The notes: generated by a model not told the origin, from the sequence alone. Positions 47,298 to 57,873 are shown, counted from the stretch's first letter. The stretch: DNA of 64,000 nucleotides from Cepaea nemoralis (GCA_014155875.1 JACEFZ010014533.1:1-64000); one strand, 5' to 3'. Translations and numbers: made by a program.

Positions 47298-48134
47298 TTA
47301 AACGAGACAGAATTCTGGGATATGATAGAGATAAAAACTTATAGCTGGAATCGTCTCTGTAGTGTATTTGGTATTTGGACGTTGTTGCATAGCGTATGTA
47401 AGAATGTCGTGTTCGTGTACTGTTTTGATAAAATTGTCAAAGTTTTGTCTGTTTCGAATTAGTTGTGGAATTTCTAAGACAGAAGCGTTATTGAAAGATG
47501 CATGGTAGAACCGAAGAGCTTGTGTTTCGATGTGCCTAAGGACTACATGATAACTAAAGTTGATTTTGAATATGCTCTTTTGAGTGTCAAAGATCTTGTA
47601 CAAGGTCTCTGTCCAGTCTTTAGGGTGTTGTGTCTGTGGACTAATAAAAAATGTATAGACAGACATATATGTGTTGATCTTGCTATGTGTCTTGATACTA
47701 CTCCAGTTGTCGTTGTATACTTGTCTAACATCATCTGGTAGCGTGTGTAGAGAACCCACTTCATCCTCGGGTTGTGTGTTGGTAGCTGGATAGGCGTTTT
47801 CGTTTTGTTTAGTGTTCTTCTTCTTCCTGCTTGTCACATCACTATTGGTAGCCGCTGGTCTCTTACGCACTGTTGGTGAAAAAGGTGTTGACGTTTCTGT
47901 TGGTATTACACTGGATGATGATCCTGGTGTTGTGTGTTCTTTTGTAATGTGACGTTGTAGATTGTCTTTCCTGTTAAAATGATGACCACAAGTTTGACAC
48001 GAATACACTTGCTCCTTGGTACTGTGACTGTTACGAATATGGCGAAGCAGACTGCGCTTTTCAGTTAAGCCTTTTCCACAAGTTGCACATACGTGTTTCT
48101 CAGATGATTGCCGAGTAGCCATCTTTTTAGGCAC
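47298..48134 (-). CDS. C2H2 zinc-finger protein of palindromic element, intact copy
   Basis: 278 residues from an ATG with an uninterrupted frame. Two zinc fingers at C16, C19, H32, H37 and C46, C49, H62, H67 (both CX2CX12HX4H); an S/T/P linker, a basic segment (RKKKNTKQNE at about 106), then LPDDVRQVYNDNWSSIKTH and a conserved-looking block with FKINFSYHVVLRHIETQALR and QQRPNTKYTTETIP. From memory, similar blocks follow zinc fingers at the start of proteins linked to Maverick/Polinton DNA polymerases. If so, this is an N-terminal piece truncated before the polymerase. It may bind element DNA or be a relic. An AATAAA signal (complement, about 47140) follows the stop by about 155 bp, and the promoter-like region lies about 520 bp upstream. 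Confidence 0.75.
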   Translation of the reverse strand: MPKKMATRQSSEKHVCATCGKGLTEKRSLLRHIRNSHSTKEQVYSCQTCGHHFNRKDNLQRHITKEHTTPGSSSSVIPTETSTPFSPTVRKRPAATNSDVTSRKKKNTKQNENAYPATNTQPEDEVGSLHTLPDDVRQVYNDNWSSIKTHSKINTYMSVYTFFISPQTQHPKDWTETLYKIFDTQKSIFKINFSYHVVLRHIETQALRFYHASFNNASVLEIPQLIRNRQNFDNFIKTVHEHDILTYAMQQRPNTKYTTETIPAISFYLYHIPEFCLV

Positions 48135-48644
48135 GTTCGCTAGCGAATTGATAATAAGATAATCGACACTCGACTTGAAACCTGTTCACACTGAGCCTCT
48201 GTATATGGTGTTGAATATAATTAGTTTATAACTTGCACTAATGGTAGATAACTCGACGTTGACTAGTTTAGGATGCCAAATATCCAAAACAACAAGATGT
48301 AATGTTCACTAGTTTAGTATGCGGTATCAATCCGAACAAGTTGTGCCGGTCTTTGATTCAATCGGTGATGAAATCTTTGCAGCTGCCGTTGTAAACTAAG
48401 GCAGAATAATGCTATTGCTTACACTTGGGGTGGGTCTGGGTAAAAAACTGGTTGATAAATCTTACAAGTCAGCTTGAATAGCCAAAAACTGGGAGACAGA
48501 TCCACTAAACGGTATGTCCGTATATGGTTGATAGTCCGTGGATACTGAGACAAACAGGTGCCTGTCAAATTTTCCACACTTGAAGGCAAATAGCAGTTGA
48601 CTAACCACAAAACTGAAGACTCGATCGTTCGTCGTTCTTGTGTA

Positions 48645-48790
48645 AAACAAAGTGAGAGAGATGGTGAGTTGGTTATATATTACATAAAGTAAACCCCGCC
48701 CACAGTATAGTTGCCAACCAATCAGTGTTTGTCTAACATAAGATGTGGATCAATTCTAAGACCAACACCGTGATTGGTTGTAAGCCACAC
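48645..48790 (-). promoter_or_regulatory. Pol II promoter-like region (right arm)
   Basis: Mirror of 38690-38830, with the same CCAAT, inverted CCAAT, GC and TATA-like strings on the minus strand. It would drive the intact zinc-finger gene. Confidence 0.5.
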
Positions 48791-50462
48791 ATCGGTTTGT
48801 GTGTTTTACAAGTCAAGCTGCCGCCGCAAGCCACAAGCAGACTCATCTCAAAGGCCGGCGGCCTGCACATATTTTGGCCGTAATATAGAACAGATAGCAG
48901 CCATGTTTTTTAATTGTTTTGGTCTTACACCACCCTCAGGTTCGATCTGATTCAAGTCCGACACCTACGCCGACATGGAGGGTCATCTTTACTTTTGTTT
49001 TTTTTTTGTTTTTTTTGTTTTGTTTCCTTCAAGGATTTCCTTTAACGATCTGAAAGTGTATGATGCTAGTGTTCGGGGGCACTTATCTACCCCTTTTAAC
49101 CGCTCACCAACCCCTTAACAACGAATATCACTAAGCCGCCCTCTTTACTTTTTTAAGGTTTTCCTTTATACTATGTAATGGTAGTGCATAAACCACTACA
49201 GGTCTCTACAGATCACTAATAACCGCAATAGGAAAACTGGAGCTATTGGCAATCTCTCCCGCATTGATCGACACACGATTCACTTGAGTTCTCCTTTGTT
49301 AACATATAATGGTGATATAATTAATAGTACCAACTGTCGCCAGCACACCTAATTCCCAATACATATTATTTCTTTTACTATACACCTGCGGACAATACTG
49401 ACTTTTTGGTCACAGATGTTGTAAACCAACCTTTAACAAAGATACGAAACACGTGACACCAATGTTACTTTAACAGATTCACCACATAGCGGGATTCGCT
49501 TCTCTGGCGCCTATGTTGGGTATAGTTATCAACTAGCCGCGTTATTCGAATCGTCAATGACGCCACCTAGCTCCGTTACATACTCGACCACTGCCACACT
49601 ACGCCACCACACAGTAGGTTTCGAACCTTTCAAGCGCTATGGCAGCAACTAGACACCACTGTTATACGATTACGGCTTAGTATACACTTAAAAAGAGCCG
49701 CCTAGGGTGGACATCCTTATAGAACCGCGGCGTAAATCGACTCTCAAACGATGCCTACGGCACCACCTATCCCCGTTACACACTCGACCACTGCCACACT
49801 ACCCCACCACACAGTGAGATCCGAACCTGTTGCATGGTAGGGCACCCAAGAGACACCCAAGTTACACATTGGTGATATCCCACTATGACAAACTACACAC
49901 CCCCTATGACAACTAGGTACACCCATACGTGATAAACTGGTAACCTTACCAACGAAAAAGCATTGAGATTCGAACTCAACGCCGCCAAATGAGGGGGGTC
50001 TATGGTACCAACTTAACCTATTATACACCCCAGTTACACATTGGCGATACCCCGACACACTCTTTCGAATTGGTTATCGCACCATCTGCAATGCGACTGT
50101 GGTACCAACTAACCCCGTGTCTCAATTCATTTATCATTGTTTACATATACCGATGATCTGATTAAAAACACCACCTATCTCCGACAGGTGTAATTTACAA
50201 ACCACATTATTTCTGGTACGGACAATATCGACTTTTTTGCTGACAGTTGTTCGCCGATCTTAACAAAGATACGAATACATCAACCCGTAACAGCCGGCGC
50301 AAACCAATCGATTATGCATAAATTATGTTCCGCCACTCCCCTTCTTTGAGCTTACTATTTTATTCCGGCACCTCCCCGCACCTCCCGCACCTCCTTCTTT
50401 GTTCTTAGTATATGAGGTATTTTATGCCTCAATACGAGGGGTAGAGACCCTCTAGTACTACT

Positions 50463-50468
50463 CCCATG
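50463..50468 (+). other. Target-site duplication of palindromic element (right)
   Basis: CCCATG, second copy of 37007-37012. After it the LINE reading frame resumes. Confidence 0.88.
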
Positions 50469-51955
50469 TCCCCAGTGCTCTTTAATGTCTACACCAGCAA
50501 AATCGCAGCTATTGAGACACCTGGTGTGGGTAGAATCTTGACATATGTAGATGATGTGCTGGTGTACAGACAGGGCCGTTTTGGCGAAAGACTTAAAGGT
50601 GGCAGTAAACAGCGTGGCAGAGTGGTGTTCGGACGGAAGGGGCCTTTATAAACCCAGACAAGGCATAGGTTGTGTGGTATTCCCTGAATAACCATATCGC
50701 CAAAGCAGATGTCCCAGGTATTATGTTGAATGGATGTCCTCTTAGGATCATATGGAAGCTTTGGTGGTGAAGGCTGGTAGGGGACTTAATGCATTGAGGG
50801 CTATGGCAGCAACCGAGGTAGATCAGATAATGCTTTACAGGCTCTTTCAGCGGTTAATAATTTCTGTCATTGAGTATGGTTTGGGGCTGCTGACAGTATC
50901 GAAGAGCCAGCTTGAAAGGTTGGAGCGCATACAGAATGCAGCCATGTGGGTGATTCTGGGGTGCACAAAGGACACACCAATTATATGCATGAAGCATATC
51001 CTGGCGCTACCAACAATGACGGATAGGTATAGGGTCCTTCAGGCCAAATGGTACCTGAGAGTTGCCACAGACAGGGATCACCTGCTGCATGCAGCAATGG
51101 ATATGGTCAAGGGTCATAGACTAAGACGAGGCCGGTCCTGGATGGCACAGACAGAAATATCTATGAAAGAGTGGGTTGAAGTTCCGGAAGAATGACGGAC
51201 TGGCACAATGTAATTGTAACACTGGGTCGTGAGTGCAGAGAATGGGCAGCGAGCCGCACTGAGTTTGAAGTGCAAAAACTGATCAGAGTAACACACATCT
51301 ACACCGATGGGTCAGTGGTGAGAAACAGACGTAGTGATTGAGGTTTTATTGCAAAGGCTAAGGACGAGTCTTGAAAAAAGGAAAGTCTGGCATATGAGAC
51401 TGCGACCTCCAGCATGAGAATGGAGGTGGAGGCAGTAACCGCGGAATTCCGTTGGCTAGAGGAGACTACTGCAACACACGCTGTATTCATTACGGTTTCA
51501 AAGAGTATGCTTGGTAAGGCGGAGAAAGGAATCTTTCGTGTGGAATGGCTCTCGTCGCTTCAGAGGTCACAGATTGTGAGAATTGTATGGATATTTTGCC
51601 ATGGCCATGCTGAATGCGGGAGAATGAACAGGCTGAGAGGCTGACATGGAATGCACCTCTTGGCGGTAGATTGCCTATGGCAAGGGGGAGGTGGTCATGC
51701 GTTTGTAGGACCAGGTGGAGAAGACGGTGGAACAGATTGAGAATCCGTATGTGGAAAGAATGATATTGCGGGGGATTGGTATGGATTCTGGAAGAATCTC
51801 AAAACTGAGAGGGCAGACCAGGAGAACTTTAAATCAGATAGCGATGGGAACGATTACTAGAATGACGCTTCGCTGATTGTTGAACGAGGAGACGGAGCAC
51901 ATATGGGAATGTCCTGAATGCAGTGATGTCGGTTCTTAATTCAACTCAACTCAGC
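50463..51955 (+). pseudogene. I-like LINE RT and RNase H, part right of the palindrome
   Basis: Resumes as MSPVLFNVYTSKIAAIE and reaches the RT active-site motif TYVDDVLVYRQG, with a frameshift near 50600. An open stretch at 50752-51195 (LNALRAMAATEVDQ, LERLERIQNAAMWVILGCT, HRLRRGRSWMAQ) follows. RNase H starts IYTDGSVVRN at about 51301 but has stops; then EVEAVTAEFRWLEE, and WIFCHGHAECGRMN in place of the usual PGHAGxxGNER. The end is HIWECPECSDVGS in an open stretch before a (TCAAC)n tail. A 5'-truncated, dead copy. Confidence 0.88.
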
Positions 51956-52164
51956 TAATATAACACACATACTGTGCTAATGTATTGATGAGCTTTGACA
52001 TGTGTGTTCATCGCCTGCGAAGGCGTGGGAAAAATTGGCCACCTATGCCTCTGTGCATTCAGGACAACGAAATATGATCGAGCGGAGGTCAGCATATACG
52101 AATGGATACTAGAGCTCGCTCTTAAACTTCCTGTATTCTGATTTAGAGGTAGCGGGTTCAATCC

Positions 52165-52330
52165 TGACAACGCGCTGTTGGAATATAATGTTCACTAATT
52201 GTCCTTGACTTGAGGACCTAAATTGCAAGTACATCAGAAGTCGGGGAGTGTTCGCCTGTCAGAAAGCTAATCCACACGTAAGAACCAGTCATGTGCACCA
52301 GAAGAAGTAGCATGCATTGCGAATGAACAC
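52165..52330 (+). mobile_element. SINE family 2-like fragment
   Basis: GTCCTTGACTTGAGGACC, CATCAGAAGTCGG, GCCTGTCAGAAAGCTAATCC match, in order, the minus strand of the SINE at 20850-21150. The head is not recognisable. Confidence 0.6.
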
Positions 52331-52820
52331 ACAAAAAAAGCTAATGGTTCCAGTACATAAAGAGGAGTTGGTTGGCAATAGGAAATAAGTATTGACCAAA
52401 GAAAACACTAGACACAACAGACAATAGAAGCTATAGTCACACTTGGATTCTCACCGCTATGTCCAAAAGACAACACTCGCTGAATGAATAAGTACACTCC
52501 ATAGAACGTCTCAGTAGTCAAGGCTTTACATAATGCCGCCCGCCTAAGACAAAGGAGAAAATTATTGCAGATTAGTCACACACCGAGCGCCTGAGACGTA
52601 AGATGGTGCATGCTGGTTGGAAATAACCACGTGTTCACATGCACCCACTGTGAACGGACATTTACAGGGCAAATTGGCCTTATCGGGCATATTCGCTACC
52701 GCCATAGGTAAAAGTTATTATGCCTTTTTAAAGCACAAACTATCGTCTGTCAAGACGGCAAGGTGCCAATGTAAGAAAACAACTATGGAGTGAAGATGAA
52801 CCGTCAATACTATATCACGT
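52331..52820. other. Unassigned sequence
   Basis: No coding or repeat feature recognised. Confidence 0.5.
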
Positions 52821-52824
52821 AGAA

Positions 52825-53260
52825 TAAAGTAGCTAACACGGTTGCCTGTCAGTCCGGGTGATCGGGCGATCGAATCTCGGTCAAGGCAGATGTTATTTAA
52901 ATTTACTGGGCTTCCAGGTCGTCTCAGCCTAAAACGGATAATAGGACATATTATGGGAAGTTATGTCTGGTGTCTGGAGTGCCTTTACATATGTACGCGG
53001 ATATTTGTGACGTAAACATAATATTCGGAGGGACGCAGAGGCGTTTCCAAGGCACCAGGGCCGGGTTATATACTGGCCAAGACCTATTGACGCGTCCTCG
53101 TCGAACGTCCTTAGCAACAGGTCCCTTTGGGGTCCTGGCTAAAGTCAGTAGGATCGCCGATTCCTCCGAAGTCGGAGAGTGTCTGCCTGTACGGCGAGGA
53201 ACCACCAGTCTGCACACCAGTAAGCCAGACATGGGACAAAGGATACTCACGTAAACCTCA
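52825..53260 (+). repeat. Possible SINE with tRNA-like head
   Basis: AGCTAACACGGTTGCCTG and GATCGAATCTCGGTC (52828-52890) look like a degraded tRNA-type A/B box pair. Later strings TCCGAAGTCGGAGAGTGTCTG and CGGCGAGGAACCA resemble family 2 (AAGTCGG..GTGT.TGCCTG). Borders are not visible. Confidence 0.4.
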
Positions 53261-53595
53261 AGTCCTGTATGACATCATACTGATGTTGGACAACAGAATG
53301 CCTTCATCCGACATACAGGACTTCGCGTTGGAGCTCAAGCCAACGAACACAAGCAAGCAAGCATAATATTCGGAAAAATGCCGGCCGACAGTTGCTGAAT
53401 TAAATGGGTTTGCCTTATGCAGTATTGTGTGACTGCTGATTTGTCTAGTGACTGCCGCTTCCATCGACGATGAACTGTATGTTTCGTGGCGGACTTTTGT
53501 GTTGGCATTCTGGCAGAGGCATTATGCATAGTATACCTATGCGGGATGTTGGCTTGTCGAGACTTCTGTTTGTTTCACTTTTCACATGGGGCAAT
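53261..53595. other. Unassigned sequence
   Basis: A short self-similar pair: CAAGTCCTGTATG (53258) and CATACAGGACTTCG (53312) form an inverted repeat. Otherwise nothing recognised. Confidence 0.4.
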
Positions 53596-53643
53596 GAGAA
53601 GCATTTTTTGTGATTAGTTAGTTAGTTAGTCGACAGATCATCC

Positions 53644-55299
53644 TCATTGCACATCGAACCATTCAGTCCATAAGTGCTCGGATCCCCTCCTCAGCAAATC
53701 CCGCAGCGTGTAGCGGCTAACGACGCCAGTTCTGTGTTGGTTTATCAATCTTCTTTGGCTTCCTGCGTAGTGTTCTTGTTTGGCCACCCCTCTTTTAATT
53801 TGCTGCTCTAGCAGTCTGGCCATTGTTGTAGATTCACAGTCATCACTTGGTTCTCGCAAAAGTCTTACTTCTCGTAGAGCATTCAGAATGTCAGCCTGGT
53901 CCATGGCGCGTCCGCCCTCCACAGTAGCCTCACCTGCGAGCTTGTCAGCCCGCTCATTTCCTTGTACTCCCGCATGCCCTGGCACGAAGATGAAACTAAT
54001 CTTTGCCAGCCGAGACCGCTCCAGAGGCAGCAACCATTCTCTTCGGATCGACCCCTCCTCTATCCTCTTGATCATGTTCATTGAGTCGCTAAGGAAACAA
54101 GCCCTAGTGAATGTCTGTGTCTCGAGCCATGTTATTGCTTTACTTACTGCCATGACTTCCATGGTCAGGCTACTTGTGGTTTCAGTGAAAGCACCAGAGT
54201 CCTCCTTCACAATTCTCCCTCCGGCCCGAGCTGTAAAGGCCCATGAGCTTCTCACATGTCGGACGACCGACCCATCTGTGTAGATGACCGCGTCACTGTC
54301 TAGCGAATTCTCGAAAATCAACGCTTGTACTTCAGCCTCCACAGCAGCCGGATTTTCTTGTCTGCATTTCCTATCTAGTTGGATGCAAACTGAAAAGGAT
54401 GTGCAGAAGTCTGTTGGCACTTGCACCCACTCCTCGCCAGGTTCTAAGTCCTCAAGTGAACACACCTGTTGAAGAATGTCTTCGGCTTGACCCATCCACG
54501 ACCGTCCTCTTTTTAACCTGCTGCCCTTCACCTTCCTAATTTCACTATGCAGTGGATGTTGTGTGTTTGCGTTAACTCTGAGGTAGGCGCGTGCCCTGCA
54601 AACTTGTATTCTCTCTTCAATGGTTGGAAAATCAAGAAGGTAGCGCATCGCCCTGCATGCTGTATCTCTTGTACATCCAAGAATAATGCGCATAGCTTCA
54701 TTCTGTATCCTTTCCATCCTTTCTATCTGCTTATGGCTGAGAGTCAGGATTGCCATTGCATACTCCAAAACAGACATGACCAGCCCCTCGTACAGAAGAC
54801 ATAGATGGCGCTGCTCACAGTTTGCTGCCGCCATCACCCGCATCGCAGCCACACCCCGCTTGGCCTTTGTTATCACCTGGTCTATGTGCACATTATAAGC
54901 AAGGCTTCGATCAAACCGTATCCCTAGGTAATTCATTGCCTGCGTTCTTTCCACCGTCTCTGAACACAGCATTACAGTTGGTGTTGGAGTGTTGACAATA
55001 TGATTATTCAACGAGAACCAAGTCACTGTTGCCTTTGTTGGGTTGACCATTGCCCCAGCTTCATCACACCAAGTACTTATGCGATTGAGTTCGGTTTGTA
55101 GTTCCACAGCAACCTGCTCTCTATCCTTACCCTGACGATACACTAAAACATCATCGGCATACGACAATGTCCTGCCAGGTCCAGTGATCTGCTCACTGGT
55201 GATTCTCACTGTGTAGGCGTTGAACAGTACCGGAGATAATGGTGATCCCTGTGGTAGGCCAGGATATATTGTTGTTGGTTCCGAAGTCCAACATGCCAC
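53644..55299 (-). CDS. I-like LINE ORF2, RT second half and RNase H
   Basis: 551 residues in one frame, continuing the RT of the upstream ORF after a frameshift. PQGSPLSP at about 16-23, active site YADD at 47-50, thumb-like segment with QIERMERIQNEAMRIILGCT (191-210). RNase H has YTDGS (D342), E381, SDSMNM (D405) and NERADKLA (D452), all catalytic residues present. The last residues are EHLWTEWFDVQ where sister copies have HLWTCPEC; the terminal zinc motif has been lost by a change near the stop. RNase H removes the RNA strand during target-primed reverse transcription. Confidence 0.88.
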   Translation of the reverse strand: MACWTSEPTTIYPGLPQGSPLSPVLFNAYTVRITSEQITGPGRTLSYADDVLVYRQGKDREQVAVELQTELNRISTWCDEAGAMVNPTKATVTWFSLNNHIVNTPTPTVMLCSETVERTQAMNYLGIRFDRSLAYNVHIDQVITKAKRGVAAMRVMAAANCEQRHLCLLYEGLVMSVLEYAMAILTLSHKQIERMERIQNEAMRIILGCTRDTACRAMRYLLDFPTIEERIQVCRARAYLRVNANTQHPLHSEIRKVKGSRLKRGRSWMGQAEDILQQVCSLEDLEPGEEWVQVPTDFCTSFSVCIQLDRKCRQENPAAVEAEVQALIFENSLDSDAVIYTDGSVVRHVRSSWAFTARAGGRIVKEDSGAFTETTSSLTMEVMAVSKAITWLETQTFTRACFLSDSMNMIKRIEEGSIRREWLLPLERSRLAKISFIFVPGHAGVQGNERADKLAGEATVEGGRAMDQADILNALREVRLLREPSDDCESTTMARLLEQQIKRGVAKQEHYAGSQRRLINQHRTGVVSRYTLRDLLRRGSEHLWTEWFDVQ

Positions 55300-57265
55300 A
55301 TCTAAAAACTACTTTCCGTTGGAAGAGGGCTGCAGCGATCCAACTAAGGAGGAATGGACTTACTTTTAGTTCAAGAAGCTGAAACATTAAAAAATCCAAT
55401 GGTACTCTGTTGTATGCGTCCTCAAGATCAATCGCTGCAGCAAAGGTTTCAATGCCTGAGTGGAAACCTTCATAGACATCATGGGCAAAGACTGCTGCAT
55501 TGGTCCAGGTTTCTCTTTTTGGACGGTACCCACCCAGGGTAGGTGGGAAAACACCTTGCCTCTCTAGCTGGCTTGATATCTTCCTGGCAATTACCTTCTC
55601 CAGCAGCTTGCCTATTGTATTCTGCATGGTTATAATTCGATATCCCTGAATTTTTTTGTGGTCTTTGTCAGGCTTCGGCAAGGGAATCAGATAGCTGTGT
55701 AACCATTCCTCCTTGATGCTAGCACTCCCTATACTGTTGTTGTACATGTCTGCTAGTTTCTCTAGCTCATTGTCGGTACACTTATTGATGTCGTCGTATC
55801 TTATGCCATCAGGACCTGGAGCGCTGTTTTTTGATCGTCGAAGTACAGCCTTGATTTCTTTCACTGTCACTGTGTCTTCATCCGAAGTGTTCTGGGCCTT
55901 GCATCTGTCTGAGGTGACCTCCTTGGCCAGATTTCGGCCTCCCATGTCTGTCTGGTTGCTCTGCTCAAGATAGCGTTCAAAGAGGGCTTTGCCCTTGTCC
56001 TCGTCAGTCCTCTGCCAGATGAGGTCAGCACCTTGGAAGTCAGAAATGCTCTTATTCTTGACTACACCACTCATGCTTTTATGTAGTCGCCAGAACAATT
56101 TCAGTGACTTGTCTGTGCTTACTCTTTGACACACCTCTGCCCATTTTTCGCTTTTAACCACCTTGACCAGTTTCTTGAAATAGCTTACTTTTGTGTGCAT
56201 CTCTCTTTCTAAGTGCATGCAGGGACTAGGATGATCAGCTCTGTTCTTCTTGGCATTTTGCCATCTCCTTACAGCACTACGCTTATCCACCCAAGCCTTC
56301 TCCACCTCGAAATTCCACCACGGTGGCTGCTCCCAGCTTTTTTTCCTGCCCTGAAACTTTCTGCGCTTGTCACGTCTTATTTTACTCACCACATCTTGCC
56401 CTGTACTGTCATACTGGAAAGTCTTTACCTTTAGCTTGTGCTGCCTGGTTCTGCCTTTCTCCACCAATATGATGCAAGGGTGGTGGTCGCTGCCGTGGTG
56501 TCCTAGGACACCCCATCTACACACTGTAGTGAGTGAAAGTGAAACTAGCGCCAGATCAATAGCACTATCCTCATCGCCTGGACGGCTTGCTGTCCTGGTG
56601 ACACAGCCACTGTTGATACAAACCAGGTCAATGGTTTCAAGTGCAGTCTCGAGCTCCTCCCCTTGTGTATTGGAGGAAATGTTTCCCCATGATCTGCCTT
56701 TAGCGTTGAAGTCACCACAGAAAATAATATTTCTCTCGTGGCCTAATATGCCACTTAAGCACTGCCACTTCTGGGCGTCCATACTCCCATTGCGGGCATA
56801 AACATTAACCAACACGAATGGTATACTGGAATGAACTCTCAACGCCTGTATTTGTATATCGTCACTGTCCCAAATGGACATGTCTAGCTCTGACGCCACC
56901 ATGCTGTCGCGAACGAGAATCGCCATTCCCAGATGTCGTCTGTGGTAGAAACATTTGAAGCCGGCAATTCGGAGTAGCTGATCGCCCAGTCTCGTCTCCT
57001 GGAGTGCTACAATGTCGTTCCTGTAAACTAGGGTTTCTAAAATAGAGCCCCGTTGTTTTACACTGGCACAGTTCCAATATAGAATACGGATATTCCTGAG
57101 TCCTAGACGGTGACACTTGAGTCTAAAACATCTCAAACCACCACGCTTACCTTGCTTCTTTCTCCCTGCGCGGCTACCACGCCGCTTCGTTACGTTGACT
57201 GCTGACTGCTCGAAGAACAGATGTTGTTCCGCCATGTTGAAAAAAACGAAACACAGAACCCACAC
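55193..57265 (-). CDS. I-like LINE ORF2, endonuclease and RT first half
   Basis: 690 residues; the second Met (MAEQHLFF) is the more natural start. AP-type endonuclease at about 58-270: ILYWNC (N65), QETRL (E90), GDFNAKG (184-190), AIDLAL (D237) and GSDHHP (D260, H261), all catalytic positions kept. RT begins at about 480 with LRRSKNSAPGPDGI, then IPLPKPDKDHKKIQGYRIIT and AAIDLEDAYNRVP (first catalytic D). The frame leaves the RT after about FRCGML near 55300 and ends shortly after; the true continuation is the ORF at 53644-55299. The endonuclease nicks the target DNA to prime reverse transcription. Confidence 0.9.
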   Translation of the reverse strand: MWVLCFVFFNMAEQHLFFEQSAVNVTKRRGSRAGRKKQGKRGGLRCFRLKCHRLGLRNIRILYWNCASVKQRGSILETLVYRNDIVALQETRLGDQLLRIAGFKCFYHRRHLGMAILVRDSMVASELDMSIWDSDDIQIQALRVHSSIPFVLVNVYARNGSMDAQKWQCLSGILGHERNIIFCGDFNAKGRSWGNISSNTQGEELETALETIDLVCINSGCVTRTASRPGDEDSAIDLALVSLSLTTVCRWGVLGHHGSDHHPCIILVEKGRTRQHKLKVKTFQYDSTGQDVVSKIRRDKRRKFQGRKKSWEQPPWWNFEVEKAWVDKRSAVRRWQNAKKNRADHPSPCMHLEREMHTKVSYFKKLVKVVKSEKWAEVCQRVSTDKSLKLFWRLHKSMSGVVKNKSISDFQGADLIWQRTDEDKGKALFERYLEQSNQTDMGGRNLAKEVTSDRCKAQNTSDEDTVTVKEIKAVLRRSKNSAPGPDGIRYDDINKCTDNELEKLADMYNNSIGSASIKEEWLHSYLIPLPKPDKDHKKIQGYRIITMQNTIGKLLEKVIARKISSQLERQGVFPPTLGGYRPKRETWTNAAVFAHDVYEGFHSGIETFAAAIDLEDAYNRVPLDFLMFQLLELKVSPFLLSWIAAALFQRKVVFRCGMLDFGTNNNISWPTTGITIISGTVQRLHSENHQ

Positions 57266-57589
57266 ACGCTGCTAAAGATTCACTCAAGGCTGGCTTCGCT
57301 CGATGCACGAACTCCGTAGCACCCGCGCAGATCTTGAGTAGAAACTCCTGGTTTTATATCCTGGCACACCCATTACACGCAAGAGATGAATAAATCCATC
57401 CCCTACGCGAAAAAGTTAACGAATTTTTGTGATATTAACTGGCACAGGAATGGAGTATGATGGAGCGACCCTTTGCGGTGATATTGGAACCACGACTAAC
57501 TAACTATTCTAGGAATTATAGACGAACGGTTTTAGGTTGACCACATCACCCATAGAGTACCGAATCTTATCTCATCTCATATTGTTCCG
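57266..57589. other. Probable 5' UTR or flank of LINE
   Basis: No ORF recognised. GACTAACTAACTATT at 57492-57506 resembles the LINE tail unit but in the other orientation. The 5' border of the LINE is not visible. Confidence 0.4.
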
Positions 57590-57873
57590 CTTGTACCTTG
57601 CGAAGTGGAGGTGAAGTATTAACAGCGGGAGAGTGTCCGTTTATAAGCTTCATATATCGAGATCGCCGTGGGTTATGTTATTCATTCTATCCCTCGTTTA
57701 CATGGTCGGTTTTTACTTCTTGGTCCGTTTGGTCTGCACATCATTGCTTGTTGTGGATTGCGGTTAGTTGTAAGCCTAGTTATATGGCCAAACCATTTAA
57801 CTTGCTGTTTTCTGATGAAATGTAGCGCTGCTATAACTCCCCCCCCCCCACATACACACACACGCACACACGC

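Larger units (their letters stand above)
37013..50462. mobile_element. 13.45-kb giant palindromic transposon, Polinton/Maverick-like?
   Basis: Starts AGTAGTACTAGAGGG and ends with its exact complement CCCTCTAGTACTACT. The whole element is two arms of about 6.7 kb in inverted order around a spacer of about 60 bp (43713-43772). It sits in the RT of an I-like LINE with CCCATG duplicated. Each arm has a promoter region, a C2H2 zinc-finger gene, a poly(A) signal, a degenerate satellite and a LINE fragment. Polintons have 6-bp duplications, AG termini and long inverted repeats, and their DNA polymerase proteins can begin with zinc fingers (from memory). No integrase, polymerase core, ATPase or capsid gene is visible, so it could only be a non-autonomous derivative. 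The family assignment is inference; the structure is seen directly. Confidence 0.85.
43773..50462 (-). repeat. Right arm of giant inverted repeat
   Basis: Inverted copy of 37013-43712 carrying, from the centre outward, the LINE fragment (43773-44055), unassigned arm sequence, the satellite (44995-47045), the zinc-finger gene (47298-48134), promoter-like region (about 48645-48790), internal repeats and the terminal AG/CT end. Small differences from the left arm are spread along it. Confidence 0.95.
53596..57265 (-). mobile_element. I-like LINE, almost full length
   Basis: Minus strand, from the endonuclease start (57265 or the internal Met at 57235) to a (TAAC)n tail at 53610-53640. Contains AP endonuclease, RT and RNase H, the composition of the I group of non-LTR retrotransposons. 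One frameshift lies near 55295. The family also supplies the fragments at 1-535, 10225-10400, 10895-11150, 34070-34400, 36941-37012/50463-51955, 59530-59708 and 60050-60850. Confidence 0.9.

Noticed and set aside
37013..50462. Palindrome as a pure assembly or foldback-read artefact
   Set aside because: Arms differ at several places, the ends form exact inverted repeats, and a 6-bp target duplication with a resumed LINE reading frame flanks it. Read-level confirmation is still desirable.
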